Origin: Pegoplata infirma
Lineage: Eukaryota; Arthropoda; Insecta; Diptera; Anthomyiidae
Direction of reading: 5' to 3'
DNA length: 64,000 bases
Assembly (NCBI GenBank): GCA_963921195.1
Contig: OY992536.1
Coordinates: 103,504,778-103,568,777 of the forward strand
In this document: one piece after another, positions 23,078-35,365 of the stretch
Layout of the letters: each line of letters opens with the position of its first letter
Position numbering within the stretch: position 1 is the first letter of the stretch
The notes under the pieces: model-generated
Told to the model about the DNA's origin: nothing
Database searches by the model: none
What the model saw: only the letters and a program-made list of their open reading frames with translations
Made by a program: the position numbers and the translations under genes

Positions 23078-24180
23078 TTCAACTTTTTTGTTAAACAATT
23101 TAAATAATTTAAAAATCGTAAATTCGTAGATTTTCGTAAAAAAGCCGCGAGCGCGACCTTAAGATTTTATATTAAAAATACACAAAAAAAAACAATTTTT
23201 TTTTTTTTCATAAAAGTTAACAAATTCAGGGGGTAGACCTAAAAAAAAAGAAAAAAAAAATTCTGGGCACTCTGACGGCCACTTTATCAACCATTTCAAT
23301 TTGTCTTATAAATCTAAAACTTTCGGATTTTTATAGATTGGTACTGTACAACAAATTAAACTATTTTGTTGGTGTATTTTTATTTTTACAACTTTAACTT
23401 CATTAACTGAGAACTGATTAATGAACCAAACACAAAACAGATACATCACTAACATTTTAAGGAAGAAAACGAAGTAGGCAAACCTTAAAGATAAAAAAAT
23501 AAAAACGGTCAAGTCCATTAAAACAAGTTACCCACAAAATTTATTTAATTTCTTCCAAATGATAACATTCATTTCAACTGATGGTCAATTGTCTGTAAAG
23601 GACAAAAATATTTCATAATAAATTCTGAAAACTTGTTATCATTTTACTGGTCATTTAAATTTCACTTTAATTAGGCTGTCTAATTCTAATGCAAATATTT
23701 TCCTCAAAAGAGTTTAAAAATGATTGTTAACAATTTATAACAATTTAAAGAGAATATATTTTGGGGGAAAATTTTCCAACCCCAAAATCTACTATGTATG
23801 AATTTAATTTCTATTGTGGTCTTTTCAAATGACCATTTTACATTGACTTTATACACACAAATTTTTTGACATTTTTAACAAAGTATTCAACATTAGCTTT
23901 TAATGTCCTTAACGAATGTTTTGTGTAGTTGTGGTCGTCTGCATGTTATTTCTCACATTGTGTCTTGTCATTTTGACGTGATGACTGCAAGCGATTTATG
24001 CGTCATTTTCTGTTTAACATCTAACAATAAAAATTTTCTTTTTCTTTGAAGAAAAATGATGTTTTCCTACCCAAATACATATTATTATTTGAGATATGCT
24101 AAGATTTTTCATAGGATAAGCAGTTTCGGTACAAATAAAGTACAGGGATTTAGAAGTAACTTTTATTGACAGATCATAAG
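23078..24180. other. AT-rich spacer
   Basis: No gene, domain or clear repeat structure seen apart from homopolymer runs around 23,160-23,270. Confidence 0.5.
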
Positions 24181-24186
24181 AAATAA

Positions 24187-24390
24187 GAGATTGGCGCGAT
24201 AGTGGATTTTGACTCACACTCACTCACGCAAAAAATAATCGAGTCACTCACTAATCACTCACGCACATTTTTTTTCCACTCACACTCACGTGATTGCAAT
24301 TAAAATCACTAACGCTCATGCGTGACTCACGCAAGATTTAATCACGCTCACGCATGAGCCACGCAAGCTTTAATCACGCAATTAGCAAAC
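24187..24390. mobile_element. Diverged hAT MITE with ACTCACGC repeats
   Basis: Starts AGAGATTGGCGCGATAGTGG, close to the AGAGATGGGTGCGTGAGTGG end of the intact MITE at 29,855, and has the same CACTCACGC / TCACGTGATTG repeats. The right terminus has been lost, so boundaries are approximate. Confidence 0.65.
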
Positions 24391-24995
24391 ACAAAACTAC
24401 AAAAATATTATAAAATATTTCATAAATACTATATACCATCCCAGCAAAAAAAAATCGAAGTAGTTCAAAACGAAGTAGTTCTAAACTACATCAAAAGTAG
24501 CAATTAGTGAATATTTTTTACTGCAAAAAAATGTTGTTTAAAATAACATCCAAATATGTCGATAAGAAGTAAAATAATATGGATATATTTGGAATAATTT
24601 TTTTTTTTTTTAATATTTTCTAAACGTAATAAAAAGAACACGTAATAAAAAGCAATGTAAAAATGTGATGTTTAAATATGAAAAATATTGTTACAAACTT
24701 TTCAAACAAATTTCGAAACTTAGAAAAACGTTAAAAAATTTTCCTCCTTTTTTTTCTAAATCATTTTCAATGAAACTCGTTACTTAAAAACGCTAAACAA
24801 AAGTGTGTCTTGGACTTCGAACATTTATTTTAACAATCAAACACTTTGTTCTTCGAATAATACACAACGCTTTTAAGTGATTTGAAACCATTTGATTTTT
24901 CGAACAATCATAAACTTAGATATACTAGTAATGCAAAAAATAAAGTACTCAAAACGCTTTTCCAATACGATTGCCAAGCGTACAAACCTTAATTT

Positions 24996-25328
24996 ATATA
25001 TAACTAGCTGAAGCACCCGGCGTTGCCCGAGTTGACAAAGACATGAATATTGTTAATAACTTCACCCCAGCGCCATCTACCGGTTCCAAATTTTATCAGG
25101 ATACTTATTTTTGTTTAATAAATATATTTTGTGAATTTCAGCCAAATCGTATCATAAATAAAAAAATTAAATATTACGACAACAGCGCCACCTATCGTTA
25201 TTAAACTTAAGAGAAACCTGGCTCCTGACTAAACTTATATATTTTCCAAGTTTGGTGTCAATCGGTCCAGCGGTTCTTGAGTTTTTGTAACACGTACCCG
25301 GCACAAACGTTTTTATATATTAAGATAA
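24996..25328. repeat. Dispersed repeat with AATCGGTCCAGCGGTT motif
   Basis: ACTAGCTGAAGCACCCGGCG at the left and CCAAGTTTGGTGTCAATCGG, then TCCAGCGGTTCTTGAG and TATATATTAAGAT at the right, resemble a widely dispersed arthropod repeat. The AATCGGTCCAG core also occurs in the Helentron-like copies here. I cannot assign the class. Confidence 0.55.
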
Positions 25329-25390
25329 TCCCTATTAAATTAGGCCGACACGCATTTTTTTACCATATTCCTTCCAGTTCGTGTTTTATC

Positions 25391-25631
25391 CGAAATTTTA
25401 TGAATGCTCATAATTTTGCATAAGGTAGCAACAAGGTTTCTAACCACCGAGTTATGTTATAGATTTCTATAACATAATTAAATTTCAAAACGATCATATA
25501 CTCCATGGGATAAATAAAAACGTTGTCCGATATTCACTTAAATCGTTCTAATGACATTAGTTTTTCTCACTCCAATTTGGTTTTTGGTAATTTCTGTGAT
25601 AATTAAGAACTGAACCATATAGATACAGTTA
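25391..25631. other. Short spacer
   Basis: AT-rich, no feature recognised before the CACTA-like terminus. Confidence 0.4.
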
Positions 25632-25876
25632 CACTACAGAACATTTAATAAAAAACTTGATGCGACTGGGACGCGACCTTACACAGTTAATTGCAATGGT
25701 TCTGATCACAAATCTGGTCTCCAAACTTTTCCATCACATTAGGTTTTTTATTATTTTTGCTAACTCATATCGGATGAACCCGATGTGATAGCGACTTAAA
25801 AATAAGTCGAGGGTATAGCTCAAACATTGCTCTTAAGGATGCTGAACTTATTTGTTTTTTTGCCTTAACCCTTCGG

Positions 25877-26523
25877 CAGAGCTTCGAAGAATGAAATCCT
25901 TTTCGAATGAATTCTCAAAAAAAATCCATTCAATTTTCAAAAAATTTAATCAATTGCATTAAATTTTTTATATTTCCACTGCGAATGCAATCAATTTTTT
26001 AAATAGATAGACCAAAACGGATCAAAATTTTGGTCCATAGTATCGCCGACTCTCTTTACATACGATGACCCTAAGGGGATCTAATTTTGAATCCAAAAAT
26101 ATTGGTGTTCCCGAAAATTTTAAAAATGCACATATTAACTGCTTACACGACAAAAAGTGTGAAGAGTGTTGTCGATACTATGGACAAAAAATTGGCTCCG
26201 TTTTGCTCTATCTTGGTTAGTTTTTTTAAGTTTTTTATGCAATGAATGAATAACCCATTCTATTTTTCAAATTGAATGAAAAGAAAATCAATTGCATTCG
26301 CAAGTGAATGCATTCGATTTTTAAAAGTCGAATGAAAAAAAATCGAATGCATTCGATTTTTGAAAGTCGAATGAAAAATAAATCGAATGCATTCGATATT
26401 TATAAATCGAATGAGTCTAAAGTGAATTCATTCAATTCGCTAAAATGTGATTGGGGAATGCAATCACTAAATTTTCATTCAGAATGCCAAATCGAATTAA
26501 GGAATGAATCCTTCGAAGGTCTG
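25877..26523. mobile_element. hAT MITE with TCGAATGCATTCGA palindromes
   Basis: Termini CAGAGCTTCGAAG and, inverted, CAGACCTTCGAAGG, flanked by CCCTTCGG (25,869-25,876) and CCCTTAGG (26,524-26,531), an 8-bp duplication with one difference. The interior repeats GAATGCATTCGA in both orientations. Inserted within the CACTA-like MITE. Confidence 0.85.
25993..26216. repeat. Small fold-back nested in the hAT MITE
   Basis: AGATAGACCAAAACGGATC...GTCCATAGTATCG is mirrored by GATACTATGGAC...CTCCGTTTTGCTCTATCT. Arms about 50 bp, loop about 110 bp. No target duplication recognised. Confidence 0.7.
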
Positions 26524-26870
26524 CCCTTAGGGCACCAATTGTCTTTCAATGATGTCTTATTCGCCAGTATCGAAAAAAAAGTTTTTTTGAGAAAATACAT
26601 CATTTAAAAACAGTTGGTACCCTAAAGGCTAATGCGACTGATCAAATGATTTCTGCAGAGTAATGTTTAAGCTTTACCATCGACTTATTTTTAAATCGCT
26701 AGCACATCGGGTTCATCCGCTATAAGTTAACCAAAACTGCGATTTTTTTTAACCTTAACCTACATTTTTTCAAAAACCTGATGTGATGAAAAGTTTGGAG
26801 ACAGCAGAGTAGTTGTAATCAATTGTATAAGGTCGCGTCCCAGTCACATTTTCCATGTTTAGTAGTGTTA

Positions 26871-27311
26871 TTAGCATCGTTAGCAAATCAGGTTACCAGC
26901 TCACATTTCTATAAGAAATGAAAACGTTTTTTTTTATTTACAGATCATAAGAAATAAAAACGATTTTGATGGACGACATTTGTGGAATTTTTGGATGTGT
27001 CTGAGATCGGACCAGTTGTTTTTTAATTAACCTTTCGCTGCTGATTCCAAATCAAATTTTAAAATTTTACCATCGCGTCAGATTTTTGTGAAAATTGAGG
27101 ATAAAGTTAAAATACGTGTTTTTTGGACTTTTTTGAGAATTGGATCGGTGGACACAGTGGGTTTAACTGAGGTGTAAAGCCTGCAGGTACTTTTATATAT
27201 CATCCCTAAAATTAGAATATGCTTACCGAGCTTTAGTTTAACAGGTAGCGAATTACCGCATTTTGAATTGCCAGCCTGTGTTAAGCACACCAACGCTTTA
27301 GAGGTATCCTT
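26871..27311. other. Spacer, no gene recognised
   Basis: A minus-strand frame of 71 codons (27,078-27,293) has no identifiable motif. Confidence 0.4.
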
Positions 27312-27522
27312 ACAGTTTTACTTATAACTTTAAAACCACTTGAACGATTTCGGCCATTTCTACATACGAACTACCTAGGACCATGACAACTATTTTGGTA
27401 TTAATATACGTGCTGAAGACGTCCTTGTTTTTCTTAAAGTCGTATATCAACAGACAGACGGCCGAGAATCTCGAACATAAACACTTTATGGGGTTGAAGA
27501 CTATTATTTCGATGTGTTACAA
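27312..27522 (-). mobile_element. Helentron-like fragment
   Basis: ACCACTTGAACGATTTCGGC, a CAGACAGACGG stub and ACTTTATGGGGT...GATGTGTTACAA correspond in order to the minus-strand copies at 60,626 and 3,234. Both ends are missing and the right end is fused directly to retrotransposon RT sequence. Confidence 0.6.
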
Positions 27523-27526
27523 CCGT

Positions 27527-29305
27527 AATAGCAGTCTTACATATAAATCATTAGAAGCGTGTGTCATGTCTCGATTTGTCAATAGGGCCAAACCACAGGG
27601 AAGTTTTCTTTCTCCGCTTCTTTAGAACTGACCCTAAATTCAATGCTGCTGTCTCTGGAAGCACGTAGTTGTCATGTTTTCACATATGCTGACGATGTCG
27701 CGATAGCGGTAAGGGGATAGCATCTATCAACATTGAGGGACATTTTACAGGGTTCTCTGAAGGATATGTATAAATGAGCAAAAAACTGTGGTCTGGGAGT
27801 TAATCAAAAGATTCCTGCTTTTGATCCAATTTCTCTTTACGTCACTGAAATCATCTTCTCAAATGGAGTCAATTATCTTGGAGTATTTCTAGATAGGAAG
27901 TTGAATTTCAGCCGTAATATTCAGGAATGGGTGAGAAAAGCAGCGATTGGTTTATATTCCTGTAAAAGGGGCCATTGGAGAGCTAGGCGATTTTAGCCCT
28001 AAAGTCGTTCATTGAATTTATACAGCACAGGTGCGTCCAATTCTGCTGTATGGAATCATTGTCTGGTGGCCTGCTTTAGAGACAAAAGGGAACTGTGGCC
28101 TTATCACGAAGGTACAGAGAATGGCGTCGATGTGCATTTCTGGTGCTCTTCGTACTACACCTACGGCTGCATTATAAATCCTCCTTCACCTGATACCATT
28201 GGACATATTGGGTAGGCAGTATGCGGCTACGTCGTCAATTCGACTTAATAGCACACTGCAATAGAGGAGCAACGATTGTGGCCATAGTGCGATCTTGAAG
28301 AAGACAGCAATGCCCCAGAATGTGGACTGTGCTCCCTATATGATCCATTTTGAGCACCACGTTACCACTATGATACCATCCAGTCTGTCTTGGGTGAGGG
28401 AAATTCCGGGTAGTGAAGCTTCGATACATTTCTACACAGATGGATCGAGGCTGCACGAACAAGTGGGCTTTGGAGTATATTCGAAGGAGCTTGGGTTGAG
28501 TCTGGCTCGAAGATTGCCGGATCATTGCAGTGTTTACCAGGCAGAGATGCTGGCAATAAAAGAAGTGGCTGACTGCTTGAGCTGCAATGTATTGTCTACA
28601 ACTGTAGTCAACATCTATTCTGACAGTCAAGCCGCGGTCAAGTCCTTCGAGTCAATGTTTCTGAAAATAAAGGCAGATTGACATAGGACTCATATGGGTC
28701 CCAGGGTACAGAGACATTCCAGGGAATTGCAAAGCATATGAGCTTGCAAGACCGGAAACTACCTTACAGGTTCTGACTTTAGAAACTTGCAAGCACAATC
28801 TCCGGCTTTATTCCGCGACGTAGACTAATCAAAGATGGGCAAATGGATGTACGTGTAAGACACCATGACTAATTTGGCCGTCTCTTAATCAGAAGCGCAC
28901 AAGTGAGCTGATATCGCTTCTAAGAGGAGAGATTTCGAAGGTGGTTTCTATAATTACCGGACACTGTCTTATAGGAAAGCACGCAGAGAGGTTAAATGTG
29001 CCGTCAACTGGCTTTTACCGTAGTTGCATGGATGAAGTGGAGCTGGAAACTATCAAACACTTCATCTGCCCGGCACCTTCTGGTCAGAGACTTGCTTCAC
29101 TGGGATCTAGGGAGCTGCACGATCTTTCTGATTTATCGGATGTCAAAATTCATTATCTAAGAAGTTTAATAAAAAGCTCAAATTGTTTTAATGCCAGGGA
29201 CTAATAGGGAAACCTATTACAGTATCGTGGTATCACAATGGACCTCAGAGTCTACGTGTGCGGACGTAAAACCTCAGCAGCCACTTACAACCTAACCTAT
29301 ACTCT
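27527..29305 (+). pseudogene. Non-LTR retrotransposon: RT fingers/palm to 3' end
   Basis: In order, over several frames: VNRAKPQGSFLSPLL (27,580-27,625, the GTPQGGVLSPLLW motif); LLSLEARSCHVFTYADDVAI (about 27,650, the YADD catalytic motif of reverse transcriptase); YLGVFLDRKLNF (27,870-27,905); the thumb with YTAQVRPILLYG; then RNase H with FYTDGSRLHEQVGFG (28,430), YQAEMLAIKEV (28,537), IYSDSQAAVKS (28,613) and WVPGYRDIPGN (28,697, with Tyr where His is usual). The C-terminal CRSCMDEVELETIKHFIC motif ends at a stop at 29,204, followed by a 3' UTR (CACAATGGACCTCAGAGTC) and an AACCTAACC tail. Frameshifts and stops make it non-functional. The 5' part (endonuclease, ORF1) is absent. Close relatives lie at 31,376, 40,731 and 55,176. 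Confidence 0.9.
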
Positions 29306-29846
29306 CTAGCACTAATAATAAGTATAGCTTATAATAAGTTCACCAAACTTGATCAGTACGTTCAAATATTTCTATTGATACCACTGTAAATTCTTGCAAA
29401 TTGTCGCACATTCTACGTTAAAGAACGACAACTGTCAAAGATGACAGCTTGTAAGAGCTAAACGCAAGCCATATTTATTATTTTGTTTTTCTGTTTTCAT
29501 TTAGCCAAATACTCTTACATGAAAAACAAATCATTTATTTTTCTTTGAGGTTTTTCGAAAACACTTCCAGACAATGCGTAAACTTTACTACGCACTATAT
29601 GTAGCCGCAAGTAGCAAAGTTGTTATATTTAATAGCTTAACTACAAATAGTCATACAGTAATAAATGCAATGTCATTTACCTAACTTCTGTGTTGTTTCT
29701 AATGTAAAACTATTTATATATGATGTCTTCTCTTATGTCTTGACATTGGGCTGATGATTATGGTGATGATAATGTTAGTTATGATGGTATATTTTTTATG
29801 ATTTATTATAGAAATTTTATAAGAAAAACAAAATTACAAAAAATTA
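29306..29846. other. AT-rich spacer
   Basis: No gene or repeat boundary recognised. Confidence 0.5.
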
Positions 29847-29854
29847 TTTTGAAC

Positions 29855-30281
29855 TAGAGATGGGTGCGTGAGTGGATTTTGACTCACACTCACTCACGCT
29901 CACGCAAAAAATAATCGAATCACTCACGCAATTTTTTTTTACTCACGTTCACTCACTATTCACGTGAGTAATAAAAAACTTACTCACGCTAGATTCAATC
30001 ACGCTCACGCGTGAGTCGCGCCAAATCTACTCACGCAAAAATTTTCTTAAAAAAAAAAAAAATTCATAAAATTTTTTTTTTACAAAAAAATTAAAAAAAA
30101 AATGGGCAAATCAAAAAAAATTGAATCACGCAAACTCACGCAAAAAATAAATGACTCACTCACTAATCACTCCCTCAGATTTTTTGTCAACTCACCCTCA
30201 CTCACAATCACGTGATTGAAATGAAAATCACTCACACTCACGCGTGATTCACGTGAATCACGGGACCAGCGCCCATCTCTA
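29855..30281. mobile_element. hAT MITE with CACTCACGC repeats (intact)
   Basis: Ends TAGAGATGGGTGCG and, inverted, TAGAGATGGGCGC. Flanks TTTTGAAC (29,847-29,854) and TTTTGAAT (30,282-30,289) form an 8-bp duplication with one difference. The whole element is a lattice of CACTCACGC, TCACGTGA and GCGTGAGT motifs in both orientations. No coding sequence. Diverged relatives at 24,187 and inside E1/E2. Confidence 0.88.
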
Positions 30282-30425
30282 TTTTGAATCGCATTTTTTA
30301 TTTGAATTTTATGTTCGTTAGGATAAACGACATTAAGATATTACAGTGCAACATTTTTGAAGTCATTGGATGCAAACTCTTTCTCATATTTTGCCTTAAA
30401 ATTGTTTTTTTCGAAGAACATTAAA

Positions 30426-30885
30426 ATTTTACTGATAATAACACTAACTGGAGTGTTTGAAACCGAAATGGAAATACCAGAAATGTCTATAATTTTTAGA
30501 AATCCAATTTTTCTTCTGCATTTTTTTTTAACTTGAACACTTGAAACAAATATAATTCCTTCATTTGTGTCCGCAATTCCAGATCATGTTGGTAACCCTT
30601 GCCAAATAATGTAAGAGACAAAAAAGTTGAAAGAAAGTATGATGTGACGTTGAGATTGCTAGAAATAGAATTGTAGTGTTGGAAACTGTTAAAGTTTATT
30701 CTGTAGAAACTAAAAATATTCACATATAAAAATAAAAAATTCCATTAACAAGACAAACCGACATTTAAAATCCTACTGATGATAACACTAACTGGAATCT
30801 TTGGAAGCGGTATTGGAATACCAGAAATGTCTATAATTTTTAGACATTACATTTTTCTTCTGCATTTCTTTCAACTTGAACCCTT
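30426..30885. repeat. 115-bp direct duplication, 347 bp apart
   Basis: The block running from ACTGATAATAACACTAACTGG through ATACCAGAAATGTCTATAAT to CTTCTGCATTT...AACTTGAAC at 30,429-30,543 recurs at about 30,776-30,885 with about 85-90% identity by eye. A plus-strand frame (30,779-30,994, 71 codons) lies over the second copy; I cannot link it to any family. Confidence 0.65.
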
Positions 30886-31105
30886 ATGCTATTTTTCTTA
30901 TGGTAATATCTCGGAAACCAATTGCAAAGTTTGTTTTCCTGTCATCAACACAAGTGCAGCCATAAACTACGAAAAAAAGTGTACGTCAAACTAATACGAA
31001 TTCTGATCCTTCTTTTATCCCGAGAATATTTTCTTTAAAGTTCAGGGCGAGCATGCTCGTTTAATATATTAAGAAAGATTATTCTAATTCAAGGTAATTT
31101 TTCTT

Positions 31106-31375
31106 TAGGTTAAGTTAGGTTAGGTTGTAAAGTGGCTGCTAACGCTTTAGTTCAGCACACATAGCCTCTGAGGTCCGTGTTGATACCACCGGAAGGTAAT
31201 GAAGTTTCCCTGCTAGTCCCTACCTTTAAACCAATGTGACCTCCTTATGAAAGATATTGAATTTTTACATCCGACAAATCAGAAATATCGAGCATTCCCT
31301 AGATCTCAGTGAAGCAAGTCTCTGACCAGAAAGTGCCGGGCAATGGCATATAAAGTGTTTGATAGTTTTCAACTA
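31106..31375 (-). pseudogene. Non-LTR 3' end, minus strand
   Basis: TTAGGTTAGGTTGTAAAGTGG is the inverted AACCTAACCTAA tail; further right the minus strand reads ENYQTLYMPLPGTFWSETC in one frame, corresponding to the degenerate ...HFICHCPALSGQR... C-terminus. It ends abruptly where the plus-strand copy begins, so two fragments are fused tail-to-head here. Confidence 0.75.
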
Positions 31376-33900
31376 CTAGAAATCTGAAGAGAACAAACTG
31401 GTGTAAATATAGGAAGAACTTTTCTGGAATTTTGGATGAAGTAGCCTTATCTGAACCACATAGTTTGACGGAAATTGACTGGTTGACCATTTAAGAAATT
31501 TTTGTAACAGGTCGCTGGATGCGTCTTGCCCTTCTGCAAAGCCCAGGAGCAAAAAAAGCAACCTTGATGGTCAAATATGTTGCAGACGAGCAGAGATTCC
31601 TGCAGAAAGCTCTTTAATAAAGCAACACTTTCAAGAGCACGCGAGAACTGGTCTGCATATAGGCTGCAGCATAAGATTTATAAGGAGATAATAAGAATTG
31701 CCATATATAATTTTTGGAACAACTTCTGTGGAAACATAGAAGACGTTTCCAGGCCGCGCAAAGTACTGGCTTCTTCACCTTGCACCCTAGGATACCTGAA
31801 GGATCCATATGGGGTGTGTTCTACCTCCAGTGGGGAGTCGCTGGACCTCCTTCTAAATACCAATTTTCCTGTCAATTCTATGACGCCGTTTCAGGTTTTG
31901 AACATAATGAATGCCAAGCATCTAAAATTGCTCCGGAAATAATATATATGCCAATATTGATCTGGACGTTTAAAAGCTACAGGCCCAATAAATCCCCTAG
32001 ACCTGATGGTATAATCCCGGGTGATATGCATCAAGTTTCGGACCATATAGCCGCTTGGCTTTATAATCTCTACACGGCATGCATAAACTGGTCTTATATT
32101 CCCTTAAGATGGAGGGATACGAGAGTAGTTTTTATCTTGAAGGCTAAGAAAAATTCCTACACCGCTCCGAAAGATTTTGGACCAATAAGTCTTCCTTATC
32201 TTTTGTGTTAAAGATGACGGAACGAATGATTGACTCATATTTTCGTAGAGTGATTGACTCGAAGGTAACATGCATACTGCAAGGGTAGATCAACACAATC
32301 AGCTCTTCATGAGCTCGTTGGTACCATCGAGAGATCGCTTTATGTAAAGCAGTACTGAATTCAATGCTGCTCTCTCTAGAAGCACGTGGTTATCATGTTG
32401 TCGCATGACGACGTCGCGATAGCGGTAAAGGGAAAGCACCTGCCAATATTGACGGACATTGCCAGGTTTCCTTAAAATATATGTCTAAATGGGCAAGATA
32501 CTGTGGTCTGGAAGTTAATCCAAGTAAAACAGAGCTTGTCTTGCTTTATATTCCTGTAAAAGGGCCATTGGAAAACGATACGGTTTTAGCCCTAAAGTCA
32601 TTCATTGGATTTATATAGTAGTGCTGCGTCCAATTCAACTGTATGGCATCATTGTCTGGTGGCCTACTTTCGAGACAATGGGGAAAGTATCTTAATCACA
32701 AAGGTTCAGAGAATGGCGTCGATGTGCATCACTGGTGTTCTTCGTAATACACTTACGGCTGTATTAGAAATCCTCCTTCACCTGATACAATTGAAATTAT
32801 TTGGTAGGCAGTATGCGGCTACGTCGGCAATTCGACTGAATAGCACACTGCAATGGAAGAGCAGCGATTTTGGACATATCACGATCTTAAAGAAGATAAC
32901 AATACCAGAAAATGTGGACTGGGCTCTCTCTATGAGCCTTTTTGAGCGACACTTTACCACTATGATACCATCCAGGGAATCTTGGATGAGAGGCATTCCG
33001 GGCAGTGGAAGCCTCCAAAAAAGTTTTACACAGATAGATCGAAGCTACACGAACAAGTTGGCTTTGGAATCTATTCGGAAGAGCTTGGGTTAAGACTGGC
33101 TCGAAAACTGCCAGATCATTGCAGTGTTTACCAGGCAGAGATGCTGGCAATTAAGGACTGGTTGAATATCAATGTCTTGTCTACAACCGCAGTCAACATC
33201 TATTCTGACAGTCAAGTCCCTGGAATCAATGTTTCTGAAAACAAAATCTGCCCTTAACTACCGCACGTCTTTAAATGAGAAGGCCAGTTGGACGTACGAC
33301 TCATATGAGTCCAAGGGCACAAAGACATTTCATGGAATTGCAAAGCATATGAGCTTGCAATACTGGAAACTACCTTACAGGTTCCAACAGAATTGGAATG
33401 TGTTGCTATGACTCTAGAAACTTGCAAGCAAAATCTACGGTTTTTTTCTGCAACGGAGACTAATCAAAGATGGGCACATGGGTGGACGTGTTAGACTACT
33501 CGACAGATTTGGCCTTCTCTTAATCATAAGCTCACAAGCGAGCAGATATCGCTTTCAAGACGAGAGATTTCGACGGTGGTTGCTCTAGTTACCGGACACT
33601 GACTTATAAGAAAGCACGCAGAACGGTTAAATGTGCCGTCAAATGACTGTAGCCGGAATTGCATGGATGAAGAGGAGTTTAAAAATATCGTAAACTTTAT
33701 CTGCCATTGCCCGGCCTTTTTTGGTCAGCGACTTGCTTCACTGGGATTTTGTTGGCTGCACGATCTTTCTGGTTTCTGGGATGCCAAAATTCAATATCAT
33801 AGAAATTTCATAAGAAGCTCATATTGGTTAAACGGCAGGGACTAGTAGTAGAACCTATTTCAGTCCGGTGGTTTCAAAACGGACCACAGAGTGTGCTGAC
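31376..33900 (+). pseudogene. Non-LTR retrotransposon: EN-RT linker, RT, RNase H, C-terminus
   Basis: The longest copy in the window. It shows the linker between endonuclease and RT (RNLKRTNWCKYRKNFSG at 31,381; ENWSAYRLQHKIYKEIIRIA at 31,640-31,700; TLGYLKDPYG at 31,785), RT motif 1 (KSPRPDGI, 31,990), motif 2 (WRDTRVVFILKAKKNSYT, 32,110-32,160) and KMTERMIDSYFRRVIDSK (32,212). A deletion near 32,345 removes the central palm including much of the YADD region. It then has QVGFGIYSEELGLRLARK with RNase H motifs (YQAEMLAI, 33,129), NCMDEEEFKNIVNFICHC (33,660) and a stop at about 33,845, followed by a degenerate 3' UTR. Multiple frameshifts; dead. The endonuclease and ORF1 are missing. Confidence 0.9.
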
Positions 33901-35070
33901 CTTATCTTCAAACTACTCCTCATCCATACAACTCCGGTAAATGTACGATATTTGATTGACAATTGTTAGTGCCAAAAAATCTTAACTTAAAATGCTGTAA
34001 TTCCTAAAATCTCCTTTCGTTTAAATGTTTTACCAATTATTCATTTTGAATTTTTTAGCCATATTTATTTTTTTTTTGTTGTGGTTAGTTAAAGAAAGAA
34101 GTTTGTATTCTGTCTGTCCGTATGTTGTCAACAGCATGTCACTTATATGTGTTTGGTTCAGTTGCATGAATACATGCATGCATGCAAACAACTCCTTTTA
34201 TAGTGTCACTATAAATTTTCGTTTTAATGTTAAAGTTGGCCATCACCAAAAACTTAAAAAAAGAAAAACGAAAAAAATATACAGAAAAGCCATTAAAACC
34301 ATACGAAACAATCCAAACTAGCCATCCAATCCAATGAACTAACCAACTAAAATATCCAGTCAACCATCCTAATTTAACCATACCATCGTCATCATCCACA
34401 TCATTGTTGGTTGGGTTCGTCATCGACCACAAGTCTTGTCAGCCAGCTTGGCTGGGTCTTAAAAATAATACAATAATAATAATGAAAAATTAAACCACAA
34501 AACAATATCAATTTTTGTCAGCCATTTTTAGTTTCGTTTTTCTTCTTGCCTTTTGCAGTTATAAGTATTACATTTGCAATTCACACTTTAAGATATGTGT
34601 GCTGCATGTCTCTCTGTCTGTCCGTCCGTCTGCCTGTCACTTTGACATATGCATAGACATTGAAGAATTTATGTTTGATGTTTGGTAACGTTTTAAAATT
34701 TTGGGTTGGGTTTTCTGTATTTGGATTACCAATGAAAGGATATGCAAAAATATTTTAATTATATGCATTGTTTTTATGGTGTAATTGATATTTACAGTTT
34801 TAAGTTTCAAAAGTGTGTTTTTTTTTGGGAAAAAAATTTGATCAGATCACAAATATGTAAAAAGTATATTCGAATTCATAACAGTTTTATTTACAATAGT
34901 CGATAAAACAAGCTACGCGGCGGAAATTTTGTTGAACTGGAACCAGTATCCGAAAAGGAATCACGAGTTAAAGATTCTTTCAAACCTACTCTTTTTAAGC
35001 ATGATATTATTGGAAAATTTTTCAGTTTTTAGCACTATTTGGTAGCGCTGATTGCTGGATAATAAAAAGC
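33901..35070. other. Spacer with short simple repeats
   Basis: Contains CATGCATGCATG (34,177), ATCGTCATCATCC (34,385) and a (GTCY)n tract (34,611-34,638) without the other Helentron blocks. Open frames at 34,025-34,432 on both strands look incidental. No gene recognised. Confidence 0.5.
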
Positions 35071-35365
35071 AACCCCAGTTGGAAAATGTGTCACTGAGGA
35101 AATTTCCACAGTGATTCCTTGAGGAAATGTCTTCAGGTTCTGACAAATCAAAGGTAATCCTTGATGACATGTCCTAAAATTGTCAGCACTGAATGTTTGC
35201 TTTAAGAGTGTGGGCAATTCCACTAAGACGTCTAAAAGGAAATGTCTTCAGAATAGCAGTATAATAAATTAGAATTTTAAATCTGGGCAACTCTTCAATT
35301 TCCAAGAAAAAGATGGCAATATTATCGATTTATTTAAAATAAACTAAAATTTATTTAAAATAAAA

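Larger units (their letters stand above)
25632..26867. mobile_element. CACTA-like MITE (TSD TTA), split by a hAT MITE
   Basis: Left CACTACAGAACAT and right, inverted, CACTACTAAACATGG, with GACTGGGACGCGACCTTA some 35 bp in on both sides. Flanked by TTA at 25,629-25,631 and 26,868-26,870. CACTA termini with a 3-bp duplication fit the CMC/EnSpm group, but no transposase is present, so the assignment rests on the ends only. Without the hAT insertion it would be about 580 bp. A second, truncated copy is at 36,876. Confidence 0.7.

Noticed and set aside
24440..24620. Further CCCAGCAAAAAAA element
   Set aside because: Only the left 13 bp matches; no right terminus identified.
34025..34432. Opposed frames of 97-98 codons
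   Set aside because: Overlapping on opposite strands, low complexity, no motif; not gene-like.
34611..34638. Helentron-like copy by its GTCY tract
   Set aside because: Neither the TTTGTCATTCCG block nor the terminal hairpin is present; may be just a microsatellite.
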